Counted from the stretch's first letter, positions 46,612-55,665 are shown. The stretch is 64,000 bases of DNA from Gammaproteobacteria bacterium (GCA_016125505.1 WGLP01000002.1:868001-932000); one strand, 5' to 3'. A program made the numbers and translations. The notes: generated by a model not told the origin, from the letters alone.

Positions 46612-47364
46612 ATGTCGGGGTCAGATAATTATTACATATATGGTATCCATGCTATCCAGGCCGTGCTGGCGCGGACACCGGAACGCGTGTTGAATGTCGC
46701 CATCGTGCAGGACAAGCACGATGCGCGAATCGATACTTTGCTGCAGGAGATAAAGCACCACGGCATTGCGCTGCAGCGTGTTCCGGAAAAACAACTCAAT
46801 AAACAGCTGGGCGATGTCAATCACCAGGGTGTGATGGCGCTGGTACGGCCGCCACACATCGGTAATGAACAAGACTTGTTACACGATTTGACGCAGAAGA
46901 CAGCCCCTCTGCTGCTGATACTCGACGGGGTACAGGACCCGCATAATCTCGGCGCCTGTCTGCGCAGTGCCGATGCGGCGGGTGCCGATGGTGTGGTGGT
47001 GCCGCGCGATCGCGCCTGCAGCCTGACAGCCACCGTGAGTAAGGTGGCATCGGGCGCGGCGGAAGTCCTGCCATTTTATCAGGTGACGAATCTTGCGCGC
47101 ACACTGCGTGCCTTGCAGGATAGCGGCGTGCATTGCGTGGGACTGGCAGGGGAGGCGACGACGTCGCTTTATGACTGTGATCTAAACGGGCCGGTAGCGC
47201 TGGTGTTGGGTACGGAAGGCAGTGGCCTGCGCCGTTTAACGCGCGAGACCTGCGATGTGCTCGCGAAACTGCCGATGCACGGCAGTGTCGAGAGCCTCAA
47301 CGTGTCGGTAACGGCAGGGATAGCGTTGTACGAGGCGGTGCGGCAGCGTACGCAAGGCCGCTAG
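46612..47364 (+). CDS. rlmB: 23S rRNA (guanosine-2'-O-)-methyltransferase RlmB
   Basis: A 250-residue SPOUT methyltransferase that modifies G2251 of 23S rRNA. An N-terminal substrate-binding domain (YIYGIHAIQAVLARTPERV) is followed by the SpoU motifs: LDGVQDPHNLGACLRSADAAGADGVVVP (motif 1), LVLGTEGSGLRRLTRETCD (motif 2) and LPMHGSVESLNVSVTAGIALYE (motif 3, knot). The rnr-rlmB pair is conserved in gammaproteobacteria. It meets pilE tail to tail with 4 bases between stops. Confidence 0.96.
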   Translation: MSGSDNYYIYGIHAIQAVLARTPERVLNVAIVQDKHDARIDTLLQEIKHHGIALQRVPEKQLNKQLGDVNHQGVMALVRPPHIGNEQDLLHDLTQKTAPLLLILDGVQDPHNLGACLRSADAAGADGVVVPRDRACSLTATVSKVASGAAEVLPFYQVTNLARTLRALQDSGVHCVGLAGEATTSLYDCDLNGPVALVLGTEGSGLRRLTRETCDVLAKLPMHGSVESLNVSVTAGIALYEAVRQRTQGR

Positions 47365-47368
47365 TAAG

Positions 47369-47794
47369 TTAGTTAGTGCTCCAGCAACGGGCCGTGACTG
47401 TCTCAGTACCGGTGTTACCTTTAACCCCTTTTTCATCCAAGGTAAACGCGGCACAATCGGTGTCGTCTGCCTGCACGCTCCCGGCTAGTGGAGTGACTGT
47501 GATGGTATATGTGGTTGCAGTGGGGGTGACCACGGCAGCATTATACCAACGTAGGTTATTGCTGACGGCCGAGCTGATCCCGTAGCCGGTATAGCTGAAG
47601 TTATTGTCTGAAAAATATGCCTGTAGTTCGTTGGCAATACGGGTAGCAGCCGAGATCGCTTCCGTGCGACGATTTTTCATACTTTCTCTGTTATAGATGG
47701 GGAATGCAATAGCCGCGAGGATCCCGATGATTGCCACGACAACCATCGCTTCTACTAAAGTGAATCCTTTTTGTTTGACCGCACCTGATTTCAT
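47369..47794 (-). CDS. pilE: Type IV minor pilin PilE
   Basis: A 141-residue prepilin. The leader MKSGAVKQKG is cut before FTLVEAMVVVAIIGILAAIAFP, with the +5 glutamate present. The C-terminal disulphide region has cysteines in DDTDCAAF and TARCWST. The start at 47794 gives a leader of normal length; GAGAG lies upstream. In-frame ATGs 15 and 30 bases earlier are possible. Last gene of the fimT-pilV-pilW-pilX-pilY1-pilE operon; minor pilins prime pilus assembly and carry PilY1 to the tip. Confidence 0.9.
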   Translation of the reverse strand: MKSGAVKQKGFTLVEAMVVVAIIGILAAIAFPIYNRESMKNRRTEAISAATRIANELQAYFSDNNFSYTGYGISSAVSNNLRWYNAAVVTPTATTYTITVTPLAGSVQADDTDCAAFTLDEKGVKGNTGTETVTARCWSTN

Positions 47795-47861
47795 GTATAA
47801 CGCTCTCATTTGTTTTATGGCCACGTGTCGCGAAATTAACTCATGTCTGGACTAGCCAGGA

Positions 47862-50800
47862 TCATTGATCCTGGCGCCAGTAGTTTTTCTCGAGTTTCAG
47901 ATTGAGGTCCACGTTCAATTTTTCCGTGCCGACCATAACTACGGTCTGGCCATCCGGTGTGAAAATGACAGTGGGATCGGGCGGGATACCACCGCGTACC
48001 AGGGTCACAGCTCTGTCTTCTTTGGTATAAACACCATCCGCAACCGTATCGTAGGGAGGCGTCGCATCCCACAGATCAACGATATAGGTTTTCGCTGTAC
48101 CCTGACTCGGTGCGCAAGAGTTTGACTGTGCGCTTACGACCGGCGTGAAGGTGGAAAAGAAGACCTTGCCTTGAATGGTTAACGATTCAGCCAGCACTTT
48201 TTCACCCTCAAAGGTACCATCAGATTTCCGCAACTTGATGTACCAGCCATGCGCATTGTTGCGTTGGGTTTGTGCGTTACTTAAGGTACTCCCCGTCCCC
48301 TGGCCCAGGATATTGTCTGTGGCATCGTAGAGATTACTTTCCGTATAGTCAGGATAGTCAGGGATACCATCGCTATTGTTGTCCGGCGGTGGTGCATAAA
48401 CACTCGAATCTTCGATCATATAAAACCGATCTTGAATGTTCGTATCGAGTGGATGGGCGCGATACCCTGAACCGATTGCGACGGTCAACACAGGGCCGGT
48501 CGGACGCTGTACAAAGGCAACGTCAGGTGCGTAATAAAAGCGACGATTACCTGCTGCTGTATTGTCAACAGTACCACCCAGTTCCGCCAGGAGGCCACCG
48601 GTGGCCAGATTGGAGGCTCCGGTGTTGGTTGCATTGTCAAAATCAATGCGCCAGATGCGGCCTCCCATATCACCGACGTAAAGTCGATCAGCATATCCAT
48701 CATTATTGATGTCAACGACAGAGACATCGGAAGGAATGCTGTTGGTCATTTGTGACAGGACGAGATTAGCGGTTGAATCAGAAGAGGCCCACCACAAGCG
48801 TTGTCCGGTAGAGGCATCAACGATGTAGATTGCACGACCGATACTATCCGGAGAAGGTGTGGTGCCGTTATCCTGGTTGGTATCATAGCCACCGCCGAAA
48901 ATCAGCACATTCTTGTCGACACCATTCAATTTGATTTTGGTGACGACCGGGCGTGACCAGGTTTGACCTAGTTCAGCAAAGTCGCCGCTGCCACCGGTGA
49001 TCTGCCATTTCAGGATTGGTGTGCTGCGATTGGTGACATCCAGTGCATAGTAACTGTTGCCGCCGCGGCGCATGCCAGCGTAGAGATAGACAAACTCGCC
49101 GCTTTCCACTGTGCCACCGGAGTTCAAAACGACGTGATTGCCATTGGCATCGTTATGCCAGACGCTGATAGGTCCATCCATACCGTATGGGTGAGAAGTG
49201 GTTGGGTCGTCGGTGTATCGCGTATTCAGAATGCCAAGGAGTTCCTTGGGGATGAACGCGAATTGCTCAGTCCCGTTGATGGCATCGATGGCATGCAAAA
49301 AGCCCTCGTTATCGCCAACGAACATGGTAATGTCCGGATTGGCATCAGTACCACCATAGGTCATCAAAACGGGTTTGCTGTGCAGGATGTCACCGATCTG
49401 GCGGCGGGCATCCGTGGTACTGCCATCTTCATTCGAATCAAGGACATCGACCCCTCGTGCCCACTGAATAAGACTGGTACGGTAGGCATCAGTGGCCGAG
49501 GGGATACCTAATAGTGTTTTGGTTAATGCTGCATTATTTTCATCAAAATGATCCGCGCTGGTGGTGCTCAGATTCACGTTATTTGGCGGGACAGTATCTG
49601 TATAAGTGAACATATTGCGACTGGTAGTCAGCAGACCGGCGGCGCCACCTTTTGCGACTTCATCGCCATCGGGCGCATCGGCAGAGAGCGTCCATATGCT
49701 GGTCGATGATGCACTGAAGAAGCCGGTGTTGGCATCGACGGCAGCAGCACCATTAGCATCAACTACGATTGGCGGATTACCTGACAGCTTGTAATGCTTG
49801 ATGTTACCGCGCCAGTCGGGTGCGCCAGCCGGTTTGAACAGCGAGTAATAGAGATCATCGCGATGCGTAAGACGGTTGAATGCGTTAACCGTCACGGCCG
49901 GTGCAATAAAGGTGGTATTGACCGCAAGGATTTGGGTCAGAATCGACGTAAAGGCATTGGACAAGTCGGTTGCGGAGTTGGCTGTGAAATATTTACCGCC
50001 GCCTTTTTTAGCGGTTTCACTCAGCAAAGGCTGATCAGTCTGTAAACCAATGGTGTAAGTGATAACATTTTGCTTATCGTTCAAGGCGGGGTCGATAAGG
50101 TCGGTCTGGTACATCCATTGCGCCAGTTCATCAAGACAGTCGCCACTACAGCTGCTGTTGCCGGTTATGGTGCTGAAGCCGGGTAAGGCTTCAATTTTGC
50201 TATCAGCCTGGTAGTCGTTCGTAGGATCACCGTCGGTCAGCTGGACTACGAAGTTTTTCTGACATTGGTAGTTTATGGGTGATTTGTATGTCCCTGGACT
50301 TGTCGTACTACCTGACCCATTTTCTGTACGCACAGGGTCTTCGACTGCGGTTGTGTTCTTGGCAGGTGTAGAATAATCGCCGAAGTAAGTCTGTTTTCCA
50401 CGAAAATACAGTGATGCTTCGTACAATGTTTCGGATAACGGTGTGTCGCCGTTGGCAGTGAAAGCATTGGCAGCATTTATTAACGTGGTGCGGTTAGTCG
50501 GATTCAGTTCCAGCATGGGCTCAACAAAGTAGCCACCGGAACCGTTCTGGCTATAACGCATTAATGCTGCATTGATGCCTGAAGTGCTGTTGAGCAAGTT
50601 TGCAAACGCATCTTGCACGACTTTGAGACGAGTTGAGTATGTTGTAACACCGGGTGAGGCGAGCCAGTTCAGATAATTGGCGGAATATAAAGTGTAGGTA
50701 GTGCCGGTGGAGGGCCAATTCACACCTTTTGCAGAGTTACTTGTCCAGGGCCCGCCATTATTACCGTCCGCAGCGAAGAGTTTGCTCGTGTTGACGCCAT

Positions 50801-51287
50801 CTCCGTGTATGCCATCGTCGGCTTCACACTCCACCAAGTCACTATGTGAAGAGTTGCTAAGTGTAGTCCATTTATCTCCCCACCAACTTGACGTGCGATA
50901 ACGGGCAAGGCGGCCGACGTAATAACCGCTACCACTGGAACTCAGGGCAGCAACTGAGTCATTACACGTATTTTTGCTTGCGTTGAAATAATTATTAGTT
51001 CCACAACTTGGGGGGTTGCCATTTGTGCTCCAATAGATACGTGAAGAGTCACATGTGCCACCCGTGTATGTTTGGGTCGGGTCGTATGTTCCATTCGTTA
51101 ACGTAACAGACGTATCCATACTGCCCGAGGTATCGATAATGAAGACGACATTCGGCCGTACTGTGCTGGCGCCAGCATTGCCGCCAACGTAGATCTCGGT
51201 ATCGTCAGCGTGCACCGCACTGGCGGGAAAGACAATGGCACTCGCGGTGCCAAGAATAACCAGTAAATTCCTGAGTGCGTTTTTCAT
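47862..51287 (-). CDS. pilY1: Type IV pilus tip adhesin and mechanosensor PilY1
   Basis: A 1141-residue secreted protein. The signal peptide is about residues 1-27 (LLVILGTASAIVFPASAVHA). A von Willebrand factor A domain begins with NVVFIIDTSGSMD; its metal site DTSGS is at 52-56. The C-terminal half is the PilY1 beta-propeller, with the calcium loop VVDINNDGYADRLYVGD near residue 855, about where Pseudomonas aeruginosa PilY1 has its own. ATG at 51287 is preferred to a GTG 12 bases upstream, which would give MRQL before the basic signal-peptide start. PilY1 sits at the pilus tip, promotes adhesion and twitching, and feeds surface contact into c-di-GMP signalling. Confidence 0.93.
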   Translation of the reverse strand: MKNALRNLLVILGTASAIVFPASAVHADDTEIYVGGNAGASTVRPNVVFIIDTSGSMDTSVTLTNGTYDPTQTYTGGTCDSSRIYWSTNGNPPSCGTNNYFNASKNTCNDSVAALSSSGSGYYVGRLARYRTSSWWGDKWTTLSNSSHSDLVECEADDGIHGDGVNTSKLFAADGNNGGPWTSNSAKGVNWPSTGTTYTLYSANYLNWLASPGVTTYSTRLKVVQDAFANLLNSTSGINAALMRYSQNGSGGYFVEPMLELNPTNRTTLINAANAFTANGDTPLSETLYEASLYFRGKQTYFGDYSTPAKNTTAVEDPVRTENGSGSTTSPGTYKSPINYQCQKNFVVQLTDGDPTNDYQADSKIEALPGFSTITGNSSCSGDCLDELAQWMYQTDLIDPALNDKQNVITYTIGLQTDQPLLSETAKKGGGKYFTANSATDLSNAFTSILTQILAVNTTFIAPAVTVNAFNRLTHRDDLYYSLFKPAGAPDWRGNIKHYKLSGNPPIVVDANGAAAVDANTGFFSASSTSIWTLSADAPDGDEVAKGGAAGLLTTSRNMFTYTDTVPPNNVNLSTTSADHFDENNAALTKTLLGIPSATDAYRTSLIQWARGVDVLDSNEDGSTTDARRQIGDILHSKPVLMTYGGTDANPDITMFVGDNEGFLHAIDAINGTEQFAFIPKELLGILNTRYTDDPTTSHPYGMDGPISVWHNDANGNHVVLNSGGTVESGEFVYLYAGMRRGGNSYYALDVTNRSTPILKWQITGGSGDFAELGQTWSRPVVTKIKLNGVDKNVLIFGGGYDTNQDNGTTPSPDSIGRAIYIVDASTGQRLWWASSDSTANLVLSQMTNSIPSDVSVVDINNDGYADRLYVGDMGGRIWRIDFDNATNTGASNLATGGLLAELGGTVDNTAAGNRRFYYAPDVAFVQRPTGPVLTVAIGSGYRAHPLDTNIQDRFYMIEDSSVYAPPPDNNSDGIPDYPDYTESNLYDATDNILGQGTGSTLSNAQTQRNNAHGWYIKLRKSDGTFEGEKVLAESLTIQGKVFFSTFTPVVSAQSNSCAPSQGTAKTYIVDLWDATPPYDTVADGVYTKEDRAVTLVRGGIPPDPTVIFTPDGQTVVMVGTEKLNVDLNLKLEKNYWRQDQ

Positions 51288-51351
51288 AAGCTGTCTCACT
51301 TTTTAATTTCAATGCAATCTGTTCGTGTGTGGTTTCAATTTCCGGAGTTGC

Positions 51352-51669
51352 TTACCAGCGAACGCGTTTAACAATTTTGGTTTTGGGGTCGTATATAACA
51401 GTGACGGCGGTTTTAGGGTGTTCAGGTATCGCCGAAAGTGCGGCAGGCTTGCCGTTAGCAAATGCCTTGCTATTTGCGTCTATTTGCAGGTTTAACATTT
51501 CACATTGCTTGCACGGGCGTACCAGGATAAATCCTCCGGGCCGTGCATGTGTGACTGACAAATCCAGCGTTTCTATGGCGAGTTCGTTATAAACGATTTC
51601 GGCGTGGCCTGTAGTGGCGAATAACGCTGCGCATGCGGCAATGATTATGTGTGCAATGAATTTGGACAT
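51352..51669 (-). CDS. small secreted protein between pilX and pilY1
   Basis: A 105-residue protein with a clear signal peptide (MSKFIAHIIIAACAALFATTGHA). The mature part is short, with GGFILVRPCKQCEMLNLQID holding a CxxC pair and a C-terminal KTAVTVIYDPKTKIVKRVRW. Pseudomonas has a small PilY2 protein after pilY1; this one is before pilY1 and I see no clear likeness, so I leave it unnamed. It may be a periplasmic helper of minor pilins or PilY1, perhaps redox or metal binding through CKQC. The start at 51669 is chosen because it gives a proper signal peptide. Confidence 0.7.
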   Translation of the reverse strand: MSKFIAHIIIAACAALFATTGHAEIVYNELAIETLDLSVTHARPGGFILVRPCKQCEMLNLQIDANSKAFANGKPAALSAIPEHPKTAVTVIYDPKTKIVKRVRW

Positions 51670-51719
51670 GGTTATGGCCTCGCTCTTCTTGACATTCATG
51701 TGATTCAATCGCCTTGTTC

Positions 51720-52172
51720 CTATTGTTTTGGTAATACTCTGGTGACACCCTGGGTAAGTACGGTACGGGCAGCGGTGCCGTTGATGGTGGATGTGCTCGT
51801 TATGTCCATGAGGACTCCGGTGAACTTGGATAAAGAACTGCCAGTGGTGGAGTAGCCGATTTGAGTTGGGTTCACCAGAGTGTCAGTAGTTACTGTTTGC
51901 GTGCCAATGGTATAAGTTGTGTGCACTGCAGTACTCGGATCACCGATTGCGGTATCAAATATGGAATTGGTAACTATGGTGTTTGCAATAGCTGATTCGG
52001 CCAGTTGGAATGTGCCAAGCTTGGTTTGCGAATTCGCCGCCATGCGTTCTTCCAGATTGCTGGTGCTCATGTTATTTACGCCTAGCACAGTGAGCACCAG
52101 CAGGATGATGAGGCAGGCCACTAATACAAAACCGCGTTGCTGCGAGTTATTTGGAAGTTTTAGTTGATTCAT
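51720..52172 (-). CDS. pilX: Type IV minor pilin PilX
   Basis: A 150-residue prepilin with leader MNQLKLPNNSQQRG and hydrophobic segment FVLVACLIILLVLTVLGVNNMSTSNLEERMA. As in other PilX/GspK-type pilins, the +5 glutamate is missing (alanine here). NLEERMAANSQ after the hydrophobic segment is a strong PilX marker. ATG at 52172 is used; the open frame upstream lies within the pilW gene. It lies 16 bases after pilW. Confidence 0.87.
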   Translation of the reverse strand: MNQLKLPNNSQQRGFVLVACLIILLVLTVLGVNNMSTSNLEERMAANSQTKLGTFQLAESAIANTIVTNSIFDTAIGDPSTAVHTTYTIGTQTVTTDTLVNPTQIGYSTTGSSLSKFTGVLMDITSTSTINGTAARTVLTQGVTRVLPKQ

Positions 52173-52188
52173 GGTAATGGCCTCGTGA

Positions 52189-52917
52189 TTATTGCAGGCG
52201 ATTGCGCAGCAATACCGTGTTCGTATAAACCTGGTGTATGCGCTTATCGTTGTAGGGGACGGTCTTGTCGAGCAGGACGTAACTTTTGTTGACGTCCACC
52301 TTTTTGATGTCATTCGGTGTCTGGCTCAAGAGCGCGAAACGCACGCTGACTATGTATGGGATTTCGCTGGCAGTCAGATTGTTCCAGGTGAAGTAACCAT
52401 TGGCTGAGCCAGAGGTGTCTTTATCGAGTCCGTATTCGATTTGCAGGTCGGTAACATTTTCCGCAATAATGTCTTCGTTAGCACTACCATTGCCCAGGCA
52501 GTACAGGTTTTTATTGCCGGATGCATCAACCTTGATGTAGTACTTATTTACGGCACAATTTTTCATGGCGTCGTCGACACAGGCTGGGGTAGGTTGCCCG
52601 AGACAGTCAAAGTTGGTTTCGTACTGTATGGTAATTGTGTCGTTAGAAGTGCCACCATCCGAAGTGGTTGCAGTGACAATAGGCTCTTTGATAACTGTTT
52701 TTGGATATCCCGCCATGCGCAGATCGCGCATCAGGACCTCCAGTGAGAAACGACTGTTTTCCTGTTGACGAGATAGATTGTCCTGGATTTTGTATCCGCG
52801 CTTGCTGGAAACATAGATACTGGAGACACCTAGCATCAATATCGCTGAGATTGCCAATGCAATCATCAATTCAACAAGCGTTACACCAGTTTGGTTTGCA
52901 AAATGTCTGGTTTTCAT
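52189..52917 (-). CDS. pilW: Type IV minor pilin PilW
   Basis: A 242-residue prepilin with leader MKTRHFANQTG and GVTLVELMIALAISAILMLGVSSIYVSSKRGYKIQDNLSRQQENSRFSLEVLMRDLRMAGY, the classical PilW beginning. Cysteines in NFDCLGQPTPACVDDAMKNCAVN and LYCLGNG may form disulphides. The start overlaps the pilV stop by ATGA. Together with FimT/U, PilV and PilX it makes the initiating pilus tip complex. Confidence 0.92.
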   Translation of the reverse strand: MKTRHFANQTGVTLVELMIALAISAILMLGVSSIYVSSKRGYKIQDNLSRQQENSRFSLEVLMRDLRMAGYPKTVIKEPIVTATTSDGGTSNDTITIQYETNFDCLGQPTPACVDDAMKNCAVNKYYIKVDASGNKNLYCLGNGSANEDIIAENVTDLQIEYGLDKDTSGSANGYFTWNNLTASEIPYIVSVRFALLSQTPNDIKKVDVNKSYVLLDKTVPYNDKRIHQVYTNTVLLRNRLQ

Positions 52918-53465
52918 ATTACCGGCCTGAAGATCATGGAAACGGATTTGTTCTTGGTTCCACCGTCTACCTGGGTTTGCCAGGTCACTGTGATCCTTCG
53001 AAACTGGACACTTGCACAGGCCTGGACACTGCCGCTGTTATCCGTGCAACTAATCGCGACAGTGCCGGATTGTAATAAGGAAGTCGCATTACACCAGGCA
53101 ATGTAAGCATCGAAATTCGCCATCTGTTGTGCGTTACAGCCCACGGCACCTGAGCTCAGTGTTTCACAGCTTGTAGGCGGGGGATTCGTACAATCTATTG
53201 TGCTGAAATCCACTGCGGCGTAATTGCCTGCGCTGACGCCAGCGGGATTCGCGCGCATACGTTCGATGAGATCGTTGGCAATCATGGTTGCTTGTGTGCG
53301 CTTTTCGGACCCATTGCTTGCGTTAACCCCGGAGAGCTGCAGGCTCGCGAGGCCGATCAAGCCAATAGACATGATGACCATTGCGATCATTACTTCCAGC
53401 AGAGTTGCACCTGCCATGGTTTTGGGCTTCGGTGCTGGTGCTATCTGGATCATTGTGCGTTGCAT
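52914..53465 (-). CDS. pilV: Type IV minor pilin PilV
   Basis: A 183-residue prepilin. After a long leader (MQRTMIQIAPAPKPKTMAG) comes ATLLEVMIAMVIMSIGLIGLASLQL with the +5 glutamate. GSEKRTQATMIANDLIERMRANPAG is typical of PilV. The first ATG at 53465 is selected because AGGAG lies exactly 7 bases before it; a second ATG at 53453 overlaps the fimT stop but has no such site. The gene overlaps fimT by 16 bases and pilW by 4. Confidence 0.9.
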   Translation of the reverse strand: MQRTMIQIAPAPKPKTMAGATLLEVMIAMVIMSIGLIGLASLQLSGVNASNGSEKRTQATMIANDLIERMRANPAGVSAGNYAAVDFSTIDCTNPPPTSCETLSSGAVGCNAQQMANFDAYIAWCNATSLLQSGTVAISCTDNSGSVQACASVQFRRITVTWQTQVDGGTKNKSVSMIFRPVI

Positions 53466-53983
53466 GTACCGACTCCTGTGGACGTAAGTGAGACCCGACC
53501 GATGCGTGTTACGCTGAGTTTGCGCGCACTGCCAACACCCGTGTTGTCACACAACACAAACTCGCCCTGGCTGGTAGTAAATCCGCTTGCGTTATAATTG
53601 ATGGAGTCATCTAGTGCTGCTGAGGAGGTGATGGTATTTCCAGGCGAGGATGCACCATAGACGCGGAGGATTTCCTCGCCCGCATCGACCTGTGCCGGAT
53701 TGTCGGCATCGGTATTAACGAAGACGATCCAGCCACTGGCCCAACCGCTACCTGCGGTGCAGGCTGTGCCATTATTGCTGGTGCACACACTGATGGTGGC
53801 ACTGCGCTTGGTGGCTTCGCTACGGGCAAAGTTCAGGGCACCGATTAGGGTGTTGGTCTCGGTGGCGTTACGGTTGCTGCGAGTGATACTGACGAAGCTG
53901 GGGACGGCAATCATCAATCCGATACCAAGTACCGCCAGCGTGACCATCAGCTCAATTAAGGTAAATGCGTTTTGTCTTTTCAT
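53450..53983 (-). CDS. fimT: GspH/FimT-type minor pilin, first gene of the pilin operon
   Basis: A 177-residue prepilin of the GspH/FimT/FimU group: MKRQNA then FTLIELMVTLAVLGIGLMIAVPSFVSI, followed by ETNTLIGALNFARSEATKR, the standard FimT marker. The residue before the cleavage site is alanine instead of the usual glycine. The C-terminal domain ends with two likely disulphide cysteines (VLCDNTG, GTCNAQ). In position it corresponds to fimU of Pseudomonas. ATG at 53983 gives a six-residue leader. No other pilin gene lies upstream. Confidence 0.88.
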   Translation of the reverse strand: MKRQNAFTLIELMVTLAVLGIGLMIAVPSFVSITRSNRNATETNTLIGALNFARSEATKRSATISVCTSNNGTACTAGSGWASGWIVFVNTDADNPAQVDAGEEILRVYGASSPGNTITSSAALDDSINYNASGFTTSQGEFVLCDNTGVGSARKLSVTRIGRVSLTSTGVGTCNAQ

Positions 53984-54350
53984 GGTGTGTATGTCGGTTT
54001 GGGTTAATTTCGCTTTATGCAATTAAGGACGGCAGGCACGGATTCCGCGACAAGTGGTTTTTCACTATGACCAGCGTCGCCGTGTGCCGGCTGCGTACCT
54101 ACTTAAATAGCGTCGCGTGTCTCCCCGGCAAAAACCCGGTTTGTGTGAGTTCGATCACGGATTTGTCAGGGGACGGGAAAAGGGGGATTTGGCCGCTTTC
54201 GCAGTGCGGCAGGGGGCGAAAAAATGGCCTGGAAATTTGCTTCGCGGGGGGCGAATTCTGTAGAATGCGCGCCTCACCCATCGGGGTGGCTAAAATTTGA
54301 TACTCCTTGCTCCACCGCGTTGTCGGGGGGCGTCACCGAGAGGAAACGAT
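53984..54350. other. intergenic region between the pilin operon and rpsF
   Basis: A 367-base stretch without a convincing gene, dividing divergent fimT and rpsF. The rpsF side carries a likely promoter (54237-54266) and a leader with a CACCC/GGGTG hairpin and a G-rich run. On the fimT side I could not find a sigma-54 (-24/-12) signature or a strong sigma-70 promoter. Confidence 0.6.
54237..54266 (+). promoter_or_regulatory. candidate promoter of the rpsF operon
   Basis: TTGCTT (54237-54242), an 18-base spacer and TAGAAT (54261-54266), followed by a GC-rich discriminator (GCGCGCC), as expected for a growth-rate-controlled ribosomal protein promoter. It leaves a leader of about 80 bases that may hold the bS6:bS18 feedback site. 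Confidence 0.55.
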
Positions 54351-54734
54351 ATGAGACACTATGAAATCGTGTTTCTGGTCCATCCGGACCAGAGCGAACA
54401 GGTCCCCGGCATGATCGAGCGTTACCGCGGGAACATCGAAGGCAAGGGTGGCAAGATCCACCGCCTGGAAGACTGGGGCCGCCGCCAGCTGGCTTATACC
54501 ATCGAGAAAATCCACAAGGCGCATTATGTCCTGATGAATATCGAGTGCGACCAGGAAACCCTGGATGAGCTCGAAAGCGCCTTCCGTTTCAATGACGCCG
54601 TTCTGCGGCATTTGACCCTCAAGCGCGACAAGGCCGTCGTGGACCCCTCACCGTTGATGAAGAAAGACGATGAGCGCGGCAGCAATGAGGACTTCCGTCG
54701 CGACCGCGAGGAAGACGAGGAAGAGGCGGCCTAA
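54351..54734 (+). CDS. rpsF: 30S ribosomal protein bS6
   Basis: A 127-residue bS6. The family core is clear: [58 protein letters not shown], and the [19 protein letters not shown] end. The tail is very acidic (DEEEAA type, REEDEEEAA), as in E. coli, where glutamates are added by RimK. ATG at 54351 has GAGAGGA upstream. It heads the rpsF-rpsR-rplI operon; bS6 and bS18 bind 16S rRNA together and can regulate this leader. Confidence 0.97.
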   Translation: MRHYEIVFLVHPDQSEQVPGMIERYRGNIEGKGGKIHRLEDWGRRQLAYTIEKIHKAHYVLMNIECDQETLDELESAFRFNDAVLRHLTLKRDKAVVDPSPLMKKDDERGSNEDFRRDREEDEEEAA

Positions 54735-54771
54735 TCCCGCCTGCGACAGCAAACGAATTCAGGAGTAGACC

Positions 54772-54999
54772 ATGGCACGTTATTTTCGTCGTAAGAAGTT
54801 CTGCCGCTTCAAGGCAGAAGGCATTGAAGAGATTGACTACAAAGATATCAATCTGCTCAGAAACTACATCATGGAAAACGGCAAGATCGTCCCCAGCCGT
54901 ATCACCGGGACCAGCGCCAAATATCAGCGTCAATTGTCGAGCGCGATCAAGCGCGCCCGCTTTCTGGCCTTAATCCCGTATTGCGATTCCCATAAATAA
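54772..54999 (+). CDS. rpsR: 30S ribosomal protein bS18
   Basis: A 75-residue bS18: [73 protein letters not shown]. Matches the family across its whole length. AGGAG lies just before the ATG. No priB gene lies between rpsF and rpsR, unlike in enterobacteria. Confidence 0.98.
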   Translation: MARYFRRKKFCRFKAEGIEEIDYKDINLLRNYIMENGKIVPSRITGTSAKYQRQLSSAIKRARFLALIPYCDSHK

Positions 55000-55025
55000 T
55001 CGCCCGTTGCCCAGAGGAACAGACC

Positions 55026-55475
55026 ATGCAAGTTATATTATTGGAAAAAGTCGCGAATCTCGGCGACCTGGGTGATCAGGTCAAGGTCCGTGCCGGTTAT
55101 GGCCGGAATTATCTGATTCCGCAGAAAAAGGCCGTCGCTGCCACCAAGTCGAACATCGAAATGTTCGAGGCGCGCCGCGCCGAACTGGAAAAAGCGGCTG
55201 CCGAGGCCCTGGCCGCCGCACAGGCCCGTGCCGAACAAATTGCCGCGGTCGGCAGCGTCACCCTGGCGCGTAATGCCGGCGACGAAGGCAAACTGTTTGG
55301 TTCCGTGGGGCCGGCGGACATTGCCGAGGCCCTGACCCAGGCCGGCGTTAGCGTGGAAAAGCGCGAAGTCATTTTACCGGAAGGCCCGATCCATACCCTT
55401 GGTGAGTTCGTGGTGCATGTCCGCACGCACACCGATGTGATGCAGGATGTGACGGTGAAGGTGGATGCTGCCTGA
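55026..55475 (+). CDS. rplI: 50S ribosomal protein bL9
   Basis: A 149-residue bL9: N-terminal domain [37 protein letters not shown], a long central helix rich in Ala and Glu, and the C-terminal domain ending [18 protein letters not shown]. It reaches out from the L1 region of the large subunit and helps keep reading frame. AGAGGAAC precedes the ATG. A strong terminator follows. Confidence 0.98.
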   Translation: MQVILLEKVANLGDLGDQVKVRAGYGRNYLIPQKKAVAATKSNIEMFEARRAELEKAAAEALAAAQARAEQIAAVGSVTLARNAGDEGKLFGSVGPADIAEALTQAGVSVEKREVILPEGPIHTLGEFVVHVRTHTDVMQDVTVKVDAA

Positions 55476-55497
55476 TCGCCAGCCAGTAACTGGAAAA

Positions 55498-55521
55498 AGC
55501 CGCCCACGGGCGGCTTTTTTT
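55498..55521 (+). terminator. Rho-independent terminator after rplI
   Basis: A perfect 7-bp GC-rich stem (AGCCGCC / GGCGGCT) with a 4-base loop, preceded by an A-run and followed by seven T residues. It closes the ribosomal protein operon and separates it from dnaB. Confidence 0.92.
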
Positions 55522-55531
55522 ATGGGTCGAT

Positions 55532-55573
55532 TTATACAGGGTTTTCGACAAGTTATTCACAACCTTATACACT
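55532..55573 (+). promoter_or_regulatory. cluster of DnaA-box-like 9-mers upstream of dnaB
   Basis: Three 9-base sites in the same direction: TTATACAGG (55532), TTATTCACA (55553, a full match to TTATNCACA) and TTATACACT (55565, 8 of 9). They overlap a possible promoter (TCGACA at 55545, TACACT at 55568, 17 bases apart), about 90 bases before the dnaB ATG. DnaA control of dnaB is inferred. Confidence 0.45.
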
Positions 55574-55665
55574 ATTCGTAGCGGAGTGAACTTGCTATTC
55601 TCTGCGACCTTCTAAGGGGTATTGGACGGCACGCGGCAAAGACCGCGCAGGGGAAGACGGCATCC

